A stretch of 33,662 nt of DNA from a virus, in IMG/VR virus record IMGVR_UViG_3300046328_001034, positions 1 through 33,662 of that record; one strand, given 5' to 3'. This document shows, piece by piece, positions 30,959 through 33,662 of the stretch. The notes under the pieces were generated by a model. It did no database searches. It saw nothing but the letters and a program-made list of their open reading frames with translations, and had not been told where the DNA came from. The position numbers and the translations under genes were made by a program. Each line of letters starts with the position of its first letter. Within the stretch, counting starts at the first letter, position 1.

Positions 30959-31945
30959 TTAAAAACCAAATGAAGGTGAGAATGTGTCGTTAAGTGGTTC
31001 GTCTGGAGCAGGTAAAACTGTTTCAGAAAGTGGATATTGATAATCTGGATAAAGAATAGGGTTTGCTTCAAGAAACCTTTTGGTTTCATTAAACAACCTC
31101 TCAGCATCCTGCCGATAGTTTTCTACCTGTCCACCAACAACAGTAGGATCAGCGGCGAGACGTTGTTTTACTGCATCGCTGTCCGAAAGAAATCGGACAC
31201 CAATACCAGAAAATTGAAATGCCAGTTTGTGCAGTGCATCTTTAAAGGTATAGCTAACCAGCAAAGGGGAGAGATATTGGTCTATCAATATCTTTTGATC
31301 TGTCGAAAGTGTACCATCTAAAATGCTGGCCTTTAAAGAATCAAACATTGCTACACCAAGCATTGGCCGAATGTATTGAAGTTCACATCTTTGGATAAAA
31401 GGCCGAAGCAGAAGGAACGCTCTTCGAGACTGAGCCACTGCTGCATAATTGGCAAGGGTTGCAGATGAATTGATGATTAACCCTCTGGCCGCTTTTTGTG
31501 CATCAGAGTCCGTCCAATCTGGATAATCAATAGCGGGTGCATTTTCTAAAAACTGAAGCAGGGTTTCTAAAAACAAATCACCATCAGAGCAATATTTTTC
31601 AAGTGTCTGGAAATACTTCCATTGATTGATGCCCGTTAGGTTCTGCCCCGTTGGCTCACTTATTCCAGCATCCCCAACATTTGCCAACATGTAGGGAAAA
31701 AGCTCCAGCATTGTGTAAAATGCAAGTGGCCGCTGAATTGCTTTTAAAAGTTTAGCATCCTCTGCCCCAAGGGGTGTAATACCGTTATACAGCGCATCGA
31801 TGTAATCATACAACGGCTGGCCAATCATTGGAATGATGTACTTCTGTTCCGCACTTTCCACATATCCAGAAAGTGTTGCCCACTTGGTAGAAGCGTTCAG
31901 CGTTCCACAAAACGTTTTAACTTCAGCTGTAGTTTTGAATAGCAT
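30959..31945 (-). CDS. Head-tail connector (DUF6712-like), 328 aa, with internal duplication
   Basis: The N-terminal half (AEVKTFCGTLNASTKWATL, AEQKYIIPMIGQPLYDYIDAL, PLAFYTMLELFP) and the C-terminal half (QRCELQYIRPMLGVAMFDSL, LSPLLVSYTFKDALHKLAFQF) share the pattern YI.PM.G...(Y/F)D.......DG......D..L......PL..Y, pointing to two copies of one domain. The family is found beside the portal in Bacteroidota phages and is the likely adaptor ring. It overlaps the portal by one base and precedes the holin gene by 2 bases. Confidence 0.8.
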   Translation of the reverse strand: MLFKTTAEVKTFCGTLNASTKWATLSGYVESAEQKYIIPMIGQPLYDYIDALYNGITPLGAEDAKLLKAIQRPLAFYTMLELFPYMLANVGDAGISEPTGQNLTGINQWKYFQTLEKYCSDGDLFLETLLQFLENAPAIDYPDWTDSDAQKAARGLIINSSATLANYAAVAQSRRAFLLLRPFIQRCELQYIRPMLGVAMFDSLKASILDGTLSTDQKILIDQYLSPLLVSYTFKDALHKLAFQFSGIGVRFLSDSDAVKQRLAADPTVVGGQVENYRQDAERLFNETKRFLEANPILYPDYQYPLSETVLPAPDEPLNDTFSPSFGF

Positions 31946-33204
31946 TATTGTGCGGTTACGTTTTGTGTGCCAGTTGGATTACTGTCTAAGGTGGTAAGCT
32001 CTACATCCCGATGGCCAAAAAAGAAATCAGGATTGAAGCCATTAATCTTACAAGCCAGATTAACAGATTTCAAAATCTGCTTCCTTGGAATTGGAGTAAG
32101 CGTAGCAATGGTGTACTGATGTGCAAGGCGAATCTCTGAGCTGTTACTTCCAAGGCTTCCACCCTGATCCACCCCGGCAAGTTTTGGGCTAATCCCGTGG
32201 CTCGATGCCTGAAATTGCTTTGCAAGCTTTGCCAGCTCCAGATAGGATTTATCTGGATTTACATTTGTTAAAGGAATAATCTCAAGACCTGGAATAACTT
32301 TTCCAGATATCGGATCAAACTCAAAATCAGATACAATAGTCTTACTCGCATTTTCTTGTCCGGCAAGGCTTTGATCCATTCGCTCACGAAATTCTTTTTT
32401 CTTAGCCTCTCTCTGTTTTTCAGGGTATCGCTCCCAATAGTTTTTTGGCACCCGTACATGGTACTTGATATTGTACCCGTTTTTCAAACCAGCCGCATGA
32501 AACAAAGGAATGATGTTGTCTACCTTGGTCCAGTTGGTAGAACCCCACCAGTTTGCAAAGCCATAGTAAACCTGTCCTGGTACCGGAAGCTTTGCTTGCA
32601 TCATGAAATCAGATGCATAATGCTCGATCCCTTCCACATAAGCCCGGATGGATTTCAAAGGGTTCAGATCTCCGATGCCTTTACTCCAATCATCACAGAT
32701 TAAGTAGTGAGGAATCCTTCCCGTCCTTGGATCAATCACCTCGGCACGGGTGTGTACAAAATCACGGCACTTTAATCGCTTAACCTCCCCAAAAGCAGAT
32801 AAACCAAACTCGGTAAACACCTGCGCAAAGTAGGCCCACTGATAAGCGGCAGTTAAATAGTAATCATCCAGCTCTACAGCTTCTGCCCAATCCTCCATTC
32901 TGGCATCAACCACCGCCTCAATCCTGATTTTCCCGTTCTCAATAATCCTTCTGTAAAGCTGAGGACCGGATCCGTAGAAATATGAAGCCACTTTTCCAAG
33001 CAATTCAGGTTTCGAATCGTTGTCAGTGACCAATTTTATCATGTTGGTGGGCAGGTTATTGTCTGCCCCAGCTTTGGCATACTTAAAATCCCCTGCTCGT
33101 CCTGCGTTTTTGTCAGAATTTACAACATCATAGGCTGTGAACTCCACAACCGTTTGCGAACTTTGCAAAAAGAACACATCATCACTTAGCTGAACTTCCG
33201 CCAT
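31945..33204 (-). CDS. Portal protein, 419 aa
   Basis: Size fits a portal, the dodecameric ring for DNA entry. Key features: KAGADNNLPTNMIKLVTDND and LGKVASYFYGSGPQL near the N-terminus (clip/stem region), TEFGLSAFGEVKRLKCRDF, and at residues 350-400 the segment QASSHGISPKLAGVDQGGSLGSNSSEIRLAHQY then LTPIPRKQIL, the usual C-terminal region of this portal group where the tail-end helix begins. It is one base from the connector gene. The upstream 458-base gap and TerL (across the junction) are consistent with a packaging cassette. No promoter is clear. Confidence 0.88.
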   Translation of the reverse strand: MAEVQLSDDVFFLQSSQTVVEFTAYDVVNSDKNAGRAGDFKYAKAGADNNLPTNMIKLVTDNDSKPELLGKVASYFYGSGPQLYRRIIENGKIRIEAVVDARMEDWAEAVELDDYYLTAAYQWAYFAQVFTEFGLSAFGEVKRLKCRDFVHTRAEVIDPRTGRIPHYLICDDWSKGIGDLNPLKSIRAYVEGIEHYASDFMMQAKLPVPGQVYYGFANWWGSTNWTKVDNIIPLFHAAGLKNGYNIKYHVRVPKNYWERYPEKQREAKKKEFRERMDQSLAGQENASKTIVSDFEFDPISGKVIPGLEIIPLTNVNPDKSYLELAKLAKQFQASSHGISPKLAGVDQGGSLGSNSSEIRLAHQYTIATLTPIPRKQILKSVNLACKINGFNPDFFFGHRDVELTTLDSNPTGTQNVTAQ

Positions 33205-33662
33205 ATTTATAATGCTTGATTGTTAGGCCGTTAAATTTTCTTAATAGGTGGATATAGCATTCAAAAGGATGGTTGGCCTCAATATCAAATAGCAAAAGTG
33301 TTCTTGTCTTTTTTAAAGAGGTTTGATTTCGCCTTCCCTGATTCCCTGTTCCTTCCCGATTTTCATTTTTTGTGGTAGCCTTCCCGGAATTTGTCCGGCA
33401 TAGCTTTTTCTCACAAATCGAAAAATCACTTGATCGCCGAAATTCAAGTGAGAATCTTTCTCCTTCATACCAGATTTTATCGAGTACAAGTTCAATTGGT
33501 ATTTCTCCTTTCCCTGGCGTTTGCATCGATACAAATTTTTAACATAACCCCTGTTTTAAATAGGACCGATTTTATTGAAGTGTTTTGTTAAAAAAAGCAT
33601 CACAAAAATTTGTACATCAGGCTATTGACCCATTTTTTAAGGTATTAGGGATCACATTTTAA
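33205..33662. other. Intergenic region with no secure gene; possible small frameshifted gene
   Basis: On the minus strand two overlapping frames are open: 33526-33182 (starts MQTPGKGEIPIELVLDKIWY) and a TTG-start frame 33534-33313 (contains DQVIFRFVRKSYAGQIPG). Each reads like protein over only part of its length, so a small gene with a frameshift is possible. The inverted repeat TACAAATTTTT / AAAAATTTGTA (33530-33540 and 33604-33614) flanks 63 bases. The rest is AT-rich with no clear hairpin or promoter. The region probably supplies the promoter for the portal operon. Confidence 0.35.

Larger units (their letters stand above)
1..33662. mobile_element. Temperate siphovirus-like phage genome, free form, probably complete
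   Basis: Every module needed for a temperate tailed phage is present: DNA packaging (TerS, TerL), portal and connector, capsid and protease, tail tape measure and tip, lysis, replication, repressor and integrase. No host gene or rRNA is seen. The tRNA-derived attachment core sits between repressor and integrase with phage genes on both sides, which is the attP arrangement of a non-integrated genome. TerL ends near position 56 and the portal starts at 33204, a natural gene succession if the ends are joined. Completeness and circularity are inferences; no terminal direct repeat was seen. Confidence 0.85.

Overview
The window reads as one temperate, tailed double-stranded DNA phage of a Bacteroidota host, with no chromosomal DNA visible. 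The phage type follows from recognisable TerL, TerS, portal, capsid, protease, tape-measure, amidase, integrase and XRE repressor genes. The host assignment rests on the families seen (DUF6712-type connector, Bacteroidota-style tail hub, SK/FKH-type integrase), promoter-like TAnnTTTG boxes, absence of obvious Shine-Dalgarno sequences and a signal peptide ending in GNA/QS. The exact host genus cannot be read from the sequence.

Layout. All genes are on the minus strand except the repressor and integrase. From right to left: 33204-19568 is the connector/tail module (portal, DUF6712 connector, holin-spanin fusion, tail completion candidates, tail-tip hub, collagen-like and LamG receptor-type proteins, a small secreted membrane protein with its own promoter and terminator, tape measure). 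19571-17720 is the plus-strand lysogeny island: integrase, attP and repressor. 17604-7989 is the early operon: small regulatory or unknown proteins, a DUF5131 protein, a miniature sliding-clamp-like protein, a C5 DNA methyltransferase, an ASCH protein, a Toprim-SF3 primase-helicase, an iteron cluster that looks like the replication origin, and small proteins. A strong terminator at 7924-7955 closes it. 7839-56 is the second late unit: unknown protein, amidase endolysin, capsid protease-scaffold, major capsid protein, a probable tail tube, coiled-coil protein, TerS and TerL.

The attP core (3' end of a tRNA-Pro) lies between repressor and integrase with phage genes on both sides, so this is the free, non-integrated form. 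Gene order also makes sense across the window ends (TerL at the left end, portal at the right end), so the window is probably a complete circular genome opened in the TerL-portal gap. After integration the order would be tRNA-Pro/attL, integrase, tail, portal, TerL, TerS, capsid, lysis, replication, early genes, repressor, attR.

Most notable observations: a replication module in which both the primase-helicase and a 70-residue protein end in the SSB-like peptide DDLPF, next to an iteron array; a sliding-clamp-like protein about half normal size; a holin fused to a lipoprotein/spanin-like domain; terminators placed inside the late operons; and a self-contained moron unit in the tail genes.
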